Shown here: positions 40,305 to 49,032 of the stretch, piece after piece
Layout: every line of letters begins with the position of its first letter
How positions within the stretch are numbered: the first letter of the stretch is position 1
Assembly: GCF_037997115.1 (NCBI RefSeq)
Contig: NZ_CP150484.1
Coordinates: 3,737,000 to 3,800,999, forward strand
Direction of reading: 5' to 3'
Length of the DNA stretch: 64,000 nucleotides
DNA from: Amycolatopsis coloradensis
GTDB lineage: Bacteria; Actinomycetota; Actinomycetes; Mycobacteriales; Pseudonocardiaceae
Made by a program: the position numbers and the translations under genes
The notes under the pieces: generated by a model
The model's database searches: none
What the model was told of the DNA's origin: nothing
The model's input: the letters and a program-made list of their open reading frames with translations, nothing else

Positions 40305-40931
40305 ATGACGGAACCGGTACGTGTCGCGGTGCAGGCGACCGACACGATCATGCAAGTGGGTCTGACCAGTTTCCTGCGAAGCCGTCCCGAGCTGGCGGTC
40401 GTCGACCGAAGCGGACTGACCGAACGGGACGTCCTGGTCGTCCACGCGGACCGGATGACCCAGCACATGGCCACCGATCTTCGGGGCGACGCCGTCACGG
40501 CGCAGGTCCCCAAGGTGCTCGTCGCGGGTGAGCTGCGGGAGAACGACATCCTGGCCGCGGTCGAATGCCGGGTGGTGGCGGTGCTCGCCCGGGCACAGAC
40601 CTCCGGCGATCGCTTGGTCGAGACGATCCTCTCCGTCGTGCCCGGTCGCGGTTTCCTGCCCGCGGACCTTCTTGGACGGCTGCTCGACGGTGCTCGTCGG
40701 CTCCAGTGTGAGGCAGTCGCCTCACACGGTCTGGACTCCTCCGGTCTGACGCCGCGTGAAGTCGACGTCCTGCGATTGATGGCCGAAGGTCACGACACCG
40801 TCGAGATCGCGGACAAGCTCTGCTACTCGGAGCGAACCGTGAAGAACGTGATCTACGGGCTGACCAACCGCCTGAACCTGCGGAACCGTCCACACGCGGT
40901 CGCCTACGCGATGCGCGCCGGGGTGATCTGA
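40305..40931 (+). CDS. NarL/LuxR-type regulator with degenerate receiver domain
   Basis: A 208-residue protein (ATG at 40305; GGGAGG four bases upstream). The C-terminal LuxR helix-turn-helix is intact (GLTPREVDVLRLMAEGHDTV, EIADKLCYSERTVKNVIYGL). The N-terminal domain has the receiver layout, but the acidic pair is replaced (VRVAVQATD) and the phospho-acceptor position reads VVHADRM, so phosphorylation is unlikely. It is 50 bases upstream of the sugar ABC genes and probably regulates that operon. It is strongly similar to the gene at 54632-55252. Confidence 0.88.
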   Translation: MTEPVRVAVQATDTIMQVGLTSFLRSRPELAVVDRSGLTERDVLVVHADRMTQHMATDLRGDAVTAQVPKVLVAGELRENDILAAVECRVVAVLARAQTSGDRLVETILSVVPGRGFLPADLLGRLLDGARRLQCEAVASHGLDSSGLTPREVDVLRLMAEGHDTVEIADKLCYSERTVKNVIYGLTNRLNLRNRPHAVAYAMRAGVI

Positions 40932-40981
40932 AGCTCTTTACGGGTGGCGTCATGGTCGACGTCCTGACAGGAAGGATCGGA

Positions 40982-42247
40982 ATGGCTTCCGGTTTGCGCA
41001 AGAGTCTGCTCGTGATCGCCGCCCTGACAGGCCTGGTGGGCGCCGGGTGCGCTCCCGCCGAGGAACAGGGGATCGAGCTGAGCATCGCCACCTTCGGCGA
41101 GTTCGGTTACGGCTCCCTCCTCAAAGAGTACGAGGCGGCGCACCCCGGGATTCGGATCCAGAACCGGGTCGCGGACTTCGAAGCCCATCACAAGGCCATC
41201 GCCACACAGTTGGCCGCGGGCCGTGGCGCGGCCGACGTGGTCGCGATCGAAGAGCAGTACATGCCGCAGTTCCGGCAATCCGCGGACAAGTTCGTCGATC
41301 TGAACGGCTTCGGGGCGGGCGGTCTGCGTGCCCAATGGCCACAGTGGAAGTGGGAACAGGGACTCGCGGACAGCGGCCGCATCGTGATGGGTCTCGGCAC
41401 GGACATGGGCGGCCTCGCCATGTGCTTCCGCAAAGATTACTTCGCCCAGGCGGGACTGCCGACCGAGCGCGCCGCGGTGGCCGCGTTGTGGCCGACCTGG
41501 GAGGACTACGCCAAGATCGGGGATCTGTTCTCCGGCAAGGTCTCTTCGGCCAAGTTCGCCGACTCTGCGGGCGGCATCTACACCGCCGTCCTGAATCAGT
41601 CGCCGGAGAACTTCTTCTCCGCCAAGGACGACTCGTTCATCGCGGACCGGAACCCCGCCCTGCGCCGGGCGTTCACGATCGCCGGGCAGATAGGCGCGAA
41701 GGGACAGACCGCGCGGGTGACCCCGTTCACCCAGCCGTGGAATGTCGCCATCAAGCAGGGTTCCTTCGCCACCATCGCGTGCCTGGCGTGGATGCTCACT
41801 CAGATCCAGGAAGCGGGAGGCCCGGAAAACGCGGGCAAATGGGACGTCGCGGCGGTGCCCGGTGGTGGTGGCAACAACGGTGGCTCGTTCCTGACCGTGC
41901 CCACCCAGAGCAAGCATCAACGTGAGGCCTACGACCTCGCGAAATGGCTGACAGAGCCGGCACAGGAGGTGCGGCTGTTCACCGAGTCCAACATTCTGCC
42001 CAGCGAACCGGCCGCCTACGGTGCGCCGGAGGTTCTCTCGAAAACCGACCCGTACTTCAGTGGAGCGCCCATCGGCCGGATCTACGCCGCGTCGGCCGAC
42101 AGCCTGAAGCCCAACTACCGCGGCTTGAAGGACGCCAAAGTGCGTCCGACGTTCGGCACCGCACTGGGCCGGGTGGAATCAGGCAAGCAGACGCTCGACG
42201 CGGCTTGGGATCAAGCGGTCACGGAAGCCCGTGCTGCGGCTTCGTGA
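40982..42247 (+). CDS. Sugar ABC transporter substrate-binding lipoprotein
   Basis: A 421-residue family 1 solute-binding protein (ATG at 40982; AAGGA upstream). The signal peptide ends at a lipobox with Cys23. Typical carbohydrate-binding features follow: IELSIATFGEFGYGSLLKEY, GRGAADVVAIEEQYMPQFRQ and GTDMGGLAMCFRKDYFAQAG. It would capture an oligosaccharide outside the membrane and deliver it to the two permeases encoded next. Together with the beta-glucosidase, a beta-glucoside or cello-oligosaccharide is the likely ligand. No ATPase gene is present; a shared MsiK-type ATPase elsewhere is probable. Confidence 0.9.
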   Translation: MASGLRKSLLVIAALTGLVGAGCAPAEEQGIELSIATFGEFGYGSLLKEYEAAHPGIRIQNRVADFEAHHKAIATQLAAGRGAADVVAIEEQYMPQFRQSADKFVDLNGFGAGGLRAQWPQWKWEQGLADSGRIVMGLGTDMGGLAMCFRKDYFAQAGLPTERAAVAALWPTWEDYAKIGDLFSGKVSSAKFADSAGGIYTAVLNQSPENFFSAKDDSFIADRNPALRRAFTIAGQIGAKGQTARVTPFTQPWNVAIKQGSFATIACLAWMLTQIQEAGGPENAGKWDVAAVPGGGGNNGGSFLTVPTQSKHQREAYDLAKWLTEPAQEVRLFTESNILPSEPAAYGAPEVLSKTDPYFSGAPIGRIYAASADSLKPNYRGLKDAKVRPTFGTALGRVESGKQTLDAAWDQAVTEARAAAS

Positions 42248-43151
42248 CCGGGGGTTCTCGGCTCGATGGGATCGGCGGGTCACGCCGTTCCTCATGGTCA
42301 TGCCCTTCTTCGCGCTCTTCACGGTGTTCGGGCTGTTCCCGCTGCTCTACACGCTCTGGGTGTCGCTGCACGACTGGCAGTTGATCAACGGCGACGAAGG
42401 TTTCGTCGCGCTGGACAACTACTTCGAGCTTTTCGGCGACCCCAAGTTCTACAACGCGCTCGGCAACACGCTCACGTTGCTGCTGCTGGCCACGGTGCCG
42501 CAGATCGTGCTCGCGCTCGGCATCGCCGCCCTGCTCGACCGTCCGCTGCGTGCCAAGACCTTCTGGCGGTCGGCGGTCCTGTTGCCGAACGTGGTTTCGG
42601 TGGCCGCGGTCGCCTTGGTGTTCGGGCAGCTGTTCGGACGCGATTTCGGCGTCGTCAACTGGCTGCTCGGCCTCGTCGGTGCGCCACGGCTCGACTGGCA
42701 CGCACAAGGCTGGTCCGCTCAGGTGGCGATCGCGCTGATCGTCGTCTGGCGCTGGGCGGGCTACAACGCGCTGCTCTACCTGGCGGCGATGCAGAGCGTT
42801 CCCGCCGAACTGTACGAGGCCGCGGAGCTCGACGGGGCCTCCCGGCTGCGGCAGTTCTTCTCCGTCACGCTGCCGGCGATCCGTCCGACGATCCTGTTCA
42901 CCGCGATCGTCTCGGCCATCGGCGGAATGCAGCTGTTCGTCGAACCGCAGTTGTTCGACACCAACGGCGTGGCGGGCACCGGCGGCGACGACCGGCAGTT
43001 CCAGACCATCGTGATGTACCTGTACGAGAAGGGGTTCGGGCAGTTCGACGCCGGCTACGCGGCCGCGATCGCGTGGGTGGTGTTTCTCGTCTGCGCCGCG
43101 CTCGCGGCGGCCTGCGTCGTCCTCGCCCGCCGGCTCCCCGGGAGGTCGTGA
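42231..43151 (+). CDS. Sugar ABC transporter permease (MalF/CebF type)
   Basis: A 306-residue permease with six membrane helices, beginning at a GTG 17 bases inside the binding-protein gene. The EAA loop that contacts the ATPase is ELYEAAELDGASRLRQFFSV with TLPAIRP. It forms half of the transmembrane channel with the next gene product. Confidence 0.9.
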   Translation: MLRLRDRGFSARWDRRVTPFLMVMPFFALFTVFGLFPLLYTLWVSLHDWQLINGDEGFVALDNYFELFGDPKFYNALGNTLTLLLLATVPQIVLALGIAALLDRPLRAKTFWRSAVLLPNVVSVAAVALVFGQLFGRDFGVVNWLLGLVGAPRLDWHAQGWSAQVAIALIVVWRWAGYNALLYLAAMQSVPAELYEAAELDGASRLRQFFSVTLPAIRPTILFTAIVSAIGGMQLFVEPQLFDTNGVAGTGGDDRQFQTIVMYLYEKGFGQFDAGYAAAIAWVVFLVCAALAAACVVLARRLPGRS

Positions 43152-43993
43152 TGGTGGAACGACGCCGTCGGCCCGGCTTCCTCGTCTACGGTGCGCTGCT
43201 GGCGGTCGTGGCCGGCTCGGTCTTCCCGCTCTACTGGTCGTTCGTGGTGTCCACCAAGGACGGTTCCGCGATCGCCGAGCGGACCCCGCCCCTGGTCCCG
43301 GGTGGCCATCTCTTCGACAACGTGCGCGAGGTCTTCGACAAGGTCGATTTCTGGCTCGCGATGCAGAACTCGCTGATCGTCTCGGGCACGTTGACGGTGT
43401 CCAACGTGCTGCTGGCGAGCCTCGCCGGGTTCGCCTTCGCCAGATTGCGGTTCCGGGGCCGCGACACCCTGTTCCTCCTTCTGATCGGTACCGTGATGGT
43501 GCCCGCACAGCTGGGGATCATCCCGTTGTACATGGTGGTGAGCGAACTCGGCTGGTACGGCGAACTGCCGGCGGTGATAGTCCCGGGCCTGGTGAGCGCG
43601 TTCAGCGTGTTCTGGATGCGCCAGGCCTGCGAGGAAGCCATCCCCGCCGAACTGCTCGACGCGGCCACCATGGACGGTTGCTCGATACTGCGGGCCTACT
43701 GGCATGTCGCGTTGCCCGCGATCCGGCCTCAGGCCGCCGTTCTGGCGATGCTCACGTTCATGGCCGCCTGGAACGACTTCTTCTTCCCGCTCGTCGTCCT
43801 GGACCCGCATGACAGCCCTACCGTCCAGGTGGCGCTGTCGGCGCTCGCCAGCGGCTACTACACCGACTACGCGCTGATGCTCACCGGCGCCACGCTCGGA
43901 GTGATCCCGGTGATCGCTCTGTTCGTCCTGCTGGCGCGTCACGTGGTCCAGGGAGCACTTCGCGGCGTGCCGAGCGCCGATTTCAAGCGATGA
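43151..43993 (+). CDS. Sugar ABC transporter permease (MalG/CebG type)
   Basis: A 280-residue permease with six membrane helices; its start overlaps the stop of the MalF-type gene (GTGATGG, so a GTG three bases earlier is possible). The EAA motif is PAELLDAATMDGCSILRAYW followed by LPAIRP. A characteristic AAWNDFFFPLVVL precedes helix 5. The gene ends 10 bases before the beta-glucosidase ATG, consistent with a single operon. Confidence 0.9.
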   Translation: MVERRRRPGFLVYGALLAVVAGSVFPLYWSFVVSTKDGSAIAERTPPLVPGGHLFDNVREVFDKVDFWLAMQNSLIVSGTLTVSNVLLASLAGFAFARLRFRGRDTLFLLLIGTVMVPAQLGIIPLYMVVSELGWYGELPAVIVPGLVSAFSVFWMRQACEEAIPAELLDAATMDGCSILRAYWHVALPAIRPQAAVLAMLTFMAAWNDFFFPLVVLDPHDSPTVQVALSALASGYYTDYALMLTGATLGVIPVIALFVLLARHVVQGALRGVPSADFKR

Positions 43994-44003
43994 GAGGAAC
44001 GCG

Positions 44004-45389
44004 ATGAACGACGCGCAGCCGTACCGATTCCCGTCCGGTTTCCGTTGGGGGGCGGGGACTTCCGCTTTCCAGATCGAGGGAGGCGTCGCCGAGGACGGGC
44101 GTGGCAGATCGGTCTGGGATACCTTCGCCGCGACCGAGGGCAAGATCCACTCCGGGCACACCGCGGACGTGGCCTGTGATCACTTCCATCGCTACGAAGA
44201 GGATTTTTCCCTTTTGACCCGGATCGGCGTGCCCTGGTACCGGTTCTCGGTCTCGTGGCCGCGCGTGATGCCCGACGGGCGCACCCTGGAGGCGCGCGGT
44301 CTGGGTTTCTACGACCGGATGGTGGACTCCCTGCTGAGCCGCGGGATCACCCCGTCGGTGACGCTCTATCACTGGGATCTGCCGCAGGCACTCGAGGACG
44401 AAGGCGGCTGGCCTGCCAGGGACACGGCTTACCGGTTCGCCGACTATGCCGCGCTGGTCCAGGAGCTGCTCGGCGACCGGGTCGATCACTGGACGACGGT
44501 CAACGAGCCCTTCTGTGCGGCTTTCCTCGGCTACGGCACCGGTGTGCACGCTCCCGGCCGCACCGACGAGGTGCTCGCGATGCGGGCCGCGCACCACCTG
44601 ATGCTCGCCCACGGCCTGGCCATGAAGGCGCTGCGGGCAGGCGCTCGGCAAGAGCAGGAGTTCGGTCTGGCGCTCAACTTCGCCCCGGCGCTCGCCGACG
44701 TCGACGACGAGCGGCATCGTGAAGCCAGGCGCAAGTTCGACGGCCTGCACAACCGCTTCTTCCTGGACCCCGCCCTGGGAAGGGGCTATCCGGAGGACGT
44801 CCTGGCCGACTCCCGCCACCTCGACTGGACGTCGGTCGTCCACGACGGTGATCTCGGGACCATCGCCCAGCCGATGGATTGGCTCGGGGTCAACTATTAC
44901 GCCCCGGCCAGGGTGGTCCCGCTGGAGGACGCCGATGCCGTGAGCAACTGCGGGTTGCCGAGCCTACGTGGGATGGACGTGACTTCGCCGCGAGGACCGC
45001 TGACGTCCTTCGGGTGGGAGCAGGCGCCCGGGTCGCTCACGGATCTTCTCGTCTGGCTGCACGAGCACACGGGCGGCCTGCCGACGCAAGTCCTGGAGAA
45101 CGGCGCGGCTTTCGAGGACCGCGTCGAGGAAGACGGCCGGATCCGCGACGGCGAGCGCGAACGGTACCTCCACGACCACCTGCACGCGGTCCTCGCCGCG
45201 ATCCGCGCCGGGGCGGACGTGCGCGGCTACGTCGTCTGGTCGCTGCTGGACAACTTCGAATGGTCGCTCGGGTACACGCAGCGGTTCGGCCTGGTCCGGG
45301 TCGACTTCGCCGATGGATTGCGCCGGACGGTCAAGGACAGCGCCCGCTACTACGCGCGCGTCATCGAGAAGAACGAGCTACCTGTCTGA
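44004..45389 (+). CDS. GH1 beta-glucosidase
   Basis: A 461-residue cytoplasmic glycoside hydrolase of family 1. The acid/base Glu168 lies in TTVNEPF and the nucleophile Glu365 in QVLENGAAF. Substrate-binding landmarks include FRWGAGTSAFQIEGG, YRFSVSWPRVMPDG, YHWDLPQAL and LLDNFEWSLGY. It should hydrolyse imported beta-glucosides or cello-oligosaccharides to glucose. It is last in the LuxR-ABC-hydrolase operon; its 3' end overlaps the convergent SARP gene by 29 bases. Confidence 0.93.
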   Translation: MNDAQPYRFPSGFRWGAGTSAFQIEGGVAEDGRGRSVWDTFAATEGKIHSGHTADVACDHFHRYEEDFSLLTRIGVPWYRFSVSWPRVMPDGRTLEARGLGFYDRMVDSLLSRGITPSVTLYHWDLPQALEDEGGWPARDTAYRFADYAALVQELLGDRVDHWTTVNEPFCAAFLGYGTGVHAPGRTDEVLAMRAAHHLMLAHGLAMKALRAGARQEQEFGLALNFAPALADVDDERHREARRKFDGLHNRFFLDPALGRGYPEDVLADSRHLDWTSVVHDGDLGTIAQPMDWLGVNYYAPARVVPLEDADAVSNCGLPSLRGMDVTSPRGPLTSFGWEQAPGSLTDLLVWLHEHTGGLPTQVLENGAAFEDRVEEDGRIRDGERERYLHDHLHAVLAAIRAGADVRGYVVWSLLDNFEWSLGYTQRFGLVRVDFADGLRRTVKDSARYYARVIEKNELPV

Positions 45390-48300
45390 GCGGCGTGTCC
45401 CCGGACAGCCCGGCGAGCTCGTTGCGCGACGTCAAGCCGAGTTCGGCGAGCACGCGGGTGACATGCGCCTGCACGGTGCGGCGGGGCAGTGCCAGTGCGG
45501 TGGCGATCTCCGGGTTCGAGCGGCCTTGTCCCGCCAAGGTCGCGATCACGCGCTCCATCGCGGACAAGGAGGACCAACCCGCCCCGGCGACGGTTCTTTC
45601 GGGTCGGCCCGGAACGATGCCGTACGTCCGTAACCGCTGTTCGAGTGCCCCGACGTCCCATTGCGCGCCGAAACGGTCCAGCCCGGCGACTGCGTCGTCC
45701 GCAGCGGCCTGCGCCTCGTCCCGTCTGCCGTTCGCGGCGAGCAGAACCGCGGTATCGCCCAGTGCCGAGGCCAGTTCGACCCGCCGACCGACCTTGTCGT
45801 AGTGGTCGACGGCCTGGAGCAGAGGCTCCGGATCGCCGAAGACGAGGGCTTCGCACCATCGCACGGCGGCGGTCGCTCTTGCGGGTATGACCTCCTTCGC
45901 GGCTTCTTCCCGGCAAACGTCGAGAGCCTTGGCGGCGATCGGGTCGCTGCCCTGCGCCAGAGCCAGCCGGATGAGCCACGGAAGCCATTGATGACGCAGC
46001 ATCATCGCGGCGTACGTGGGATCCATGATGGGGCTGAGGAGGGCGACCGCCTGGTCCGGATCGCCTCGCTGTTCCGCCTGTTGAGAGCGGGCGACCAGGA
46101 GAAAGTCGCAGCTCTCCCGCTCGGAGCCGGTGACCGGGATGTGCTCCTCGGCGGCGTAGAGATGGGCCGCGGCCTGTTCGGCTTCGCCACGGCGGCCGTG
46201 GATCAGACCGGCGACGCCGTGCAGCAGCAGCGCGGCCGCGCCCGGCTCGCGGTGGCCGTGGAAGGTGATCGCCGGCCCGTCCTCGGTGACGGTGTCCAGC
46301 TCCGCCAGCGCGTCGTCCCATTCGCCGGTCCAATAGTCGTGCACGGCCGAAGAGACCTGCAGCCCGTGGGGAAGCGAGTACTTCGCCGCCGCGCGCTGAG
46401 CGGTGCGCAGCGTCGTCCGCGCCTCGTCCAGCCGATCGAGGTTCTGCAGAGTGAAGAGGCGGTTGTCGAGCAAGTCGAAGTAGAACCCCGCGTGCTCTTG
46501 ATGTCCTTCGACGGCCTCGATGGCGTGCTCGACATGGCGCAGCGCACTGCCGTGGTCACGTTCGATCGACTTGACGAGCCAGAGCGTTTGCAGCGCGTGC
46601 CCGATCGGATAGGGCTCGCCTACAGCGAGCGCCTGGCTGTAGGACCGCAGGGCCTTCCGGGTGGCTTCTTCGAGATCGTCGAGGGTGCCGCGTTCGAAGT
46701 TCGCCAGCAGGGCACGCCGTCGCTCCCGCCAGATAGGTGGGGTTTCCGGGGAATCGTTGCGCTCCAGCAGAGTCGTCGCTGTGTCCGTCTCTCCACGTCG
46801 GTGCGCCATCGCCGCCGCGAGATGGCGCATTTCCGCCGCCCGTCCCGGGTCACGGCTGATGAGCATGGCTTCCTGCGCCAAGTCGAAGGGCTCCTGATCG
46901 AGCCGGAACAGGACGAGGACGTACGCGGAGAGCAGCACTTCCCGGCGAGGGTCACGGGCCGGGCATTCGTCCAGTACCCGGTGCAGGAGGACGGCGGCGA
47001 TCGAGGGGGCGCGATTGGCGAGAGACTCGTGGTGATCGGCGAGCCAGCCGATCACCCAGTCGTCGACCGCCGCCGGAACGGCGACGAGTTGCTGGGCGAT
47101 GTGTTCCACGCCCGAACCGATACCCGCCAGCGCCTCGGCGGCCCGCCGATGCCACTCGGCCCGGATGTCTTCGGGGATCTCGTTGTACAGCGCCCAGCGG
47201 AGCATCGGATGCCGGAACGCCAGTTGCGTCCCGGCATCCACGACGATCCGCATTTCCATCACCTGTTCGAAGACGCCGAGCAGTTCGGACGGCATCTTGC
47301 CCATCGTGGCGGCCACCTGTGCCAGGCCGAATTCCATTCCCAGCACCGCCGCGCGGCGCACCGTCTCCCTGCTGAGCCCGTCGAGCAGAGCCAATGACCG
47401 GGCGACGGCGTCGAGCAGTGACTCCGGCGCTTTCAGGTCAGTGCCTTCTCGAACACGCGCGACGCCCTCGACGACTTCGATCGCGTCTTCCCTCAGCAGG
47501 GCGCTCGTCACCTCGCGGAGGTAGAGCGGATTGCCCGAGGCTTTGGCGATGAGCGAGCGCAGTTCCTCGCCGGGACGGGCGCCGATCAGGTCGCCGAGGA
47601 GATCTTCGGCGGCGGACACGGCGAGTGGCCCGAGCGTGATCGCTTCCAGCCCGCGAGCCTCCGCCGCCTGACGGGCCTGCACCAGCTCTTCCCGTCGCGG
47701 CACGGGCCGGGACGCGGCGATCAGCAGCAGCGGAAGCTGCCGCGTGGCCGCGGAGAGCCGGTTCCACATGAGCACGCTCGCCTCGTCGGCCCACTGGAGG
47801 TCGTCGATGACCATCACCAGCGGCGCGGTGGCGCACAGCCGGTCGACGTGCGCGAGAATCCGGTCGGCGGTGGCGGCCACCGGGTCGGTATCGCTCGCCG
47901 ACGACTCCGACTCGGTGCGCTTCGCGTCCAACCCCAGGCAGTCCAGGACCACCTGCAGCGGGAACAGCTGCTCGAGTTCACTGGCCGCGGCCCAAGCGAC
48001 GTGGCAGCCATGCTCGCCGATGTCCGCGAGCGCGCAGGTGAGCACTTCGGACTTTCCGATGCCGGGCTCGCCTTCGATCCACACAGTCCGGCCTCGGCCG
48101 CCCAGCGCTTCTTCGGCGAGACCTTGGAGGAAGGCGACTTCCTCTTCGCGGCCGTGGCAGACGGGCGAGGTCGTACGGCGGGTCTCCAGGGCGTGGATGA
48201 CAGGGCCAGGGAGCACCGACAGCGTCTCGACGACGGCCGCGCGCGCGGTGGGCGGGAGCAATTCCGGGTCGTTGGTCAGAATGCGCTGGTGGGTCTCTAC

Positions 48301-49032
48301 GAGCTCCCGGCCCGGTTGGATACCCAACTCGTCGCGGAGGATCCCGTGGGCGGTACGAAAGGCTTCCAGCGCTTCCGTGGTCCGGCCACTGCGGTGCAGG
48401 GCGATCATCAGCGACTGCCAAAGCGCCTCGCGCAGCGGATGCTCGCGGACGAGGACGGTCAACTCCGAGACCAGATCCTCGTGGGCCCCCAAGGCCAGCA
48501 ACCCGGCCGCCCGCATTTCGAGCGCGGCGATCCGTTGTTCGGCCAATCCGGTGCGCAGGGATTCGGCATGGGGACCGGGGACCCCGGTCAGGGCCTCCCC
48601 GCTCCACAGAGCCAGGGCGCGGTCCAGCGTTTCGACCGTGTGGGCGGCGTCATTCTCTTGCCAGTGCGCGCGGGCCGTTTCGCGGAGCCTGTCGAACTCT
48701 CCGATGTCGAGCGCGGTGGGGGCGAGCCGGAGCCGGTACCCAGCGGAGTCCGACACCAGCAGGCCGTCGGTGGACCAGCGGGTCCGGCTCGGTTCGAGGA
48801 TCCGGCGCAGTCCCGAGATGTAGGTGTGCACGCTGCCGTTCGCGCTGGCAGGCGCGGCGTCACCCCAAACCGCCTGGATCAGGTCGGCCCGGCTGATCGG
48901 CCGTGTCACCGCACGGGTCGCCAGCGCGGCGAACACGGCACGTTGACGGGCTGGTCCCAGCTTGAGTTCGTCGTCGCCCAGCCAGGCACGCAGCGGGCCG
49001 AGAGCCTGGACCCTGAAAGGTTCTTCGCTCAT
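45361..49032 (-). CDS. Large SARP-ATPase regulator with C-terminal LuxR domain
   Basis: A 1223-residue protein (ATG at 49032 overlapping the upstream stop; a GTG at 49038 is an alternative). Residues 1-100 form the SARP winged helix (LGPLRAWLGDDELKLGPARQ, ISRADLIQAVWGDAAPASAN), and 100-250 the activation domain. An AAA/LAL ATPase follows with Walker A IEGEPGIGKSE and Walker B PLVMVIDDLQWADE, then helical repeats. The last 60 residues are a LuxR helix-turn-helix (SAMERVIATLAGQGRSNPEI, ATALALPRRTVQAHVTRVLA). Two different DNA-binding modules in one chain suggest bipartite promoter recognition. Confidence 0.9.
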   Translation of the reverse strand: MSEEPFRVQALGPLRAWLGDDELKLGPARQRAVFAALATRAVTRPISRADLIQAVWGDAAPASANGSVHTYISGLRRILEPSRTRWSTDGLLVSDSAGYRLRLAPTALDIGEFDRLRETARAHWQENDAAHTVETLDRALALWSGEALTGVPGPHAESLRTGLAEQRIAALEMRAAGLLALGAHEDLVSELTVLVREHPLREALWQSLMIALHRSGRTTEALEAFRTAHGILRDELGIQPGRELVETHQRILTNDPELLPPTARAAVVETLSVLPGPVIHALETRRTTSPVCHGREEEVAFLQGLAEEALGGRGRTVWIEGEPGIGKSEVLTCALADIGEHGCHVAWAAASELEQLFPLQVVLDCLGLDAKRTESESSASDTDPVAATADRILAHVDRLCATAPLVMVIDDLQWADEASVLMWNRLSAATRQLPLLLIAASRPVPRREELVQARQAAEARGLEAITLGPLAVSAAEDLLGDLIGARPGEELRSLIAKASGNPLYLREVTSALLREDAIEVVEGVARVREGTDLKAPESLLDAVARSLALLDGLSRETVRRAAVLGMEFGLAQVAATMGKMPSELLGVFEQVMEMRIVVDAGTQLAFRHPMLRWALYNEIPEDIRAEWHRRAAEALAGIGSGVEHIAQQLVAVPAAVDDWVIGWLADHHESLANRAPSIAAVLLHRVLDECPARDPRREVLLSAYVLVLFRLDQEPFDLAQEAMLISRDPGRAAEMRHLAAAMAHRRGETDTATTLLERNDSPETPPIWRERRRALLANFERGTLDDLEEATRKALRSYSQALAVGEPYPIGHALQTLWLVKSIERDHGSALRHVEHAIEAVEGHQEHAGFYFDLLDNRLFTLQNLDRLDEARTTLRTAQRAAAKYSLPHGLQVSSAVHDYWTGEWDDALAELDTVTEDGPAITFHGHREPGAAALLLHGVAGLIHGRRGEAEQAAAHLYAAEEHIPVTGSERESCDFLLVARSQQAEQRGDPDQAVALLSPIMDPTYAAMMLRHQWLPWLIRLALAQGSDPIAAKALDVCREEAAKEVIPARATAAVRWCEALVFGDPEPLLQAVDHYDKVGRRVELASALGDTAVLLAANGRRDEAQAAADDAVAGLDRFGAQWDVGALEQRLRTYGIVPGRPERTVAGAGWSSLSAMERVIATLAGQGRSNPEIATALALPRRTVQAHVTRVLAELGLTSRNELAGLSGDTPLRQVARSSR

